NCBI GenBank assembly: GCA_900708905.1
Contig: CAADRB010000005.1
Span: 5,358,332 to 5,422,331, forward strand
Origin: Hymenolepis diminuta
Taxonomy: Eukaryota > Platyhelminthes > Cestoda > Cyclophyllidea > Hymenolepididae
DNA: 64,000 nt
Reading direction: 5' to 3'
Position 1 is the first letter of the stretch, and each line of letters opens with the position of its first letter. Positions 63,074-64,000 of this stretch are shown here, one piece after another. The notes under the pieces were generated by a model. That model was not told the origin of the DNA. It searched no databases and worked only from the letters and a program-made list of their open reading frames with translations. The position numbers were made by a program, and so were the translations under genes.

Positions 63074-64000
63074 CTGATAAATGATAATAAATCACAAAAC
63101 CACCGCCGAAGTAAATGCATAATTGTTAGTATTTTCAACAATGGTCACCTCATTATTCTATTATAAATACGTTTCGAACATAAAGACATGAATTTTCCAA
63201 AGTTATATTTAAAGAAACGAGAAGGTAAAATGTAAAGAACTCGTTCATGAAATATAGAATTCTCAGAACCTTGAGTTGTAATTTGCACCACTTTGTCCTT
63301 TACACCTATGGAATACTAAAGAAGTTCAATTCGGTTAGAGATTTGAGGACAATTAGAATAGTTATTGCGAATGAAGGTTTGAATTCACAGGCAGTATCGT
63401 AGTTGTTTAACGAAATAAGCTAACATCTGGAAAAAAATAGACGAATGCTGCACAGCTATAGGCCGATATAAGCGGAAACTTAGAACTTACCATTATTACA
63501 ATTGCCCTCCTTAACACTAATATTGAATCTTTCATTTACCAAAGAAATAAAAAACGAAAGATATCCGTAATGAAATATCTCGTTGAAAATCTAGTTTCCT
63601 GATACGATTGTGATAGAACGTAACAGAACCAACTTCCCAATCTGCAAATGAACAATCAAAGTTGATAAAGGTAAGGCAGGAGCAGGTCGTGCTTAATACC
63701 AGTGCAGGAAAATTGAAAGTATCTCCGTAAGGATTGACACGTGCTATCTCAACAAGTAAGTCTTCTCATCTATACAAGTACGTTCTTTTTGAATAAAGGG
63801 TAACTTGATTGTAATAACGAATGGTGCTAAATTTTCTTTAACCAAAGAACAAGTGAAAAGAAGTGGGAATTGAGTCCAAACCGATAGACATCACTTGAGC
63901 TTGATAGCTCGGATTCATTATAAATATTTCTAGATGAAAAAAACAAATGAATGCCCCTAGAGAAGCAAGACTACATTAAGAAGCAAAATCATACCTCAAA
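63074..64000. other. Window end; probable 5' part of the RMDN-like gene
   Basis: I searched the minus strand for the missing N-terminal exon. An ATG followed by 15 codons and a good GTAAGT donor (63485-63535 area) exists, but its phase does not fit exon 63022-63073 directly. No firm exon can be called. Confidence 0.35.

Noticed and set aside
1..64000. CRISPR arrays, operons with ribosome binding sites, prophage or IS elements
   Set aside because: None seen; the window is spliced eukaryotic DNA.

Overview
This is a eukaryotic, AT-rich window with spliced genes, mostly GT-AG introns and no prokaryotic features. Intron lengths fall into two classes, about 33-46 nt and about 0.6-6.5 kb. The short class sits at the 5' ends of the ataxin-7-like and VIPAS39 genes. 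Acceptor-like AG sites lie 2-21 nt upstream of every start codon I could assign. Together these suggest a parasitic flatworm (trematode or cestode). That assignment is an inference; I recognise no species-specific sequence.

Layout: (1) 1-4290 has no confident gene. (2) 4291-43564, minus strand: a 39-kb, 14-exon gene for an ataxin-7-like SAGA subunit of 1,881 residues. It has an N-terminal C2H2-like finger, an SCA7 Cys3-His domain split by a 6.45-kb intron, and a 1,240-residue Gln/Ser/Thr-rich C-terminal extension. (3) 45600-48257, plus strand: a 13-exon VIPAS39/SPE-39 gene (440 residues, VPS33B partner) with an unexpected FCS-type zinc-finger-like motif. (4) 49629-50642, minus: TMEM147, a translocon-associated ER membrane protein (6 exons, 271 residues). 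(5) 51324-57301, minus: an unrecognised 670-residue coiled-coil protein (13 exons). (6) 58401-63073, minus: a regulator-of-microtubule-dynamics (RMDN/FAM82) protein whose 5' end is unresolved. An 80-residue two-helix membrane ORF lies inside one of its introns.

The genes do not form a pathway. They are a housekeeping neighbourhood: chromatin, endosomal trafficking, ER translocon and probable cytoskeletal functions. The long introns hold a dispersed tRNA-derived SINE-like family (four clear copies and two doubtful ones), a pair of related ~125-bp repeats, microsatellites and a few hairpins. All exon models were made by hand from splice signals, reading phase and family resemblance. Every internal junction listed keeps the reading frame.
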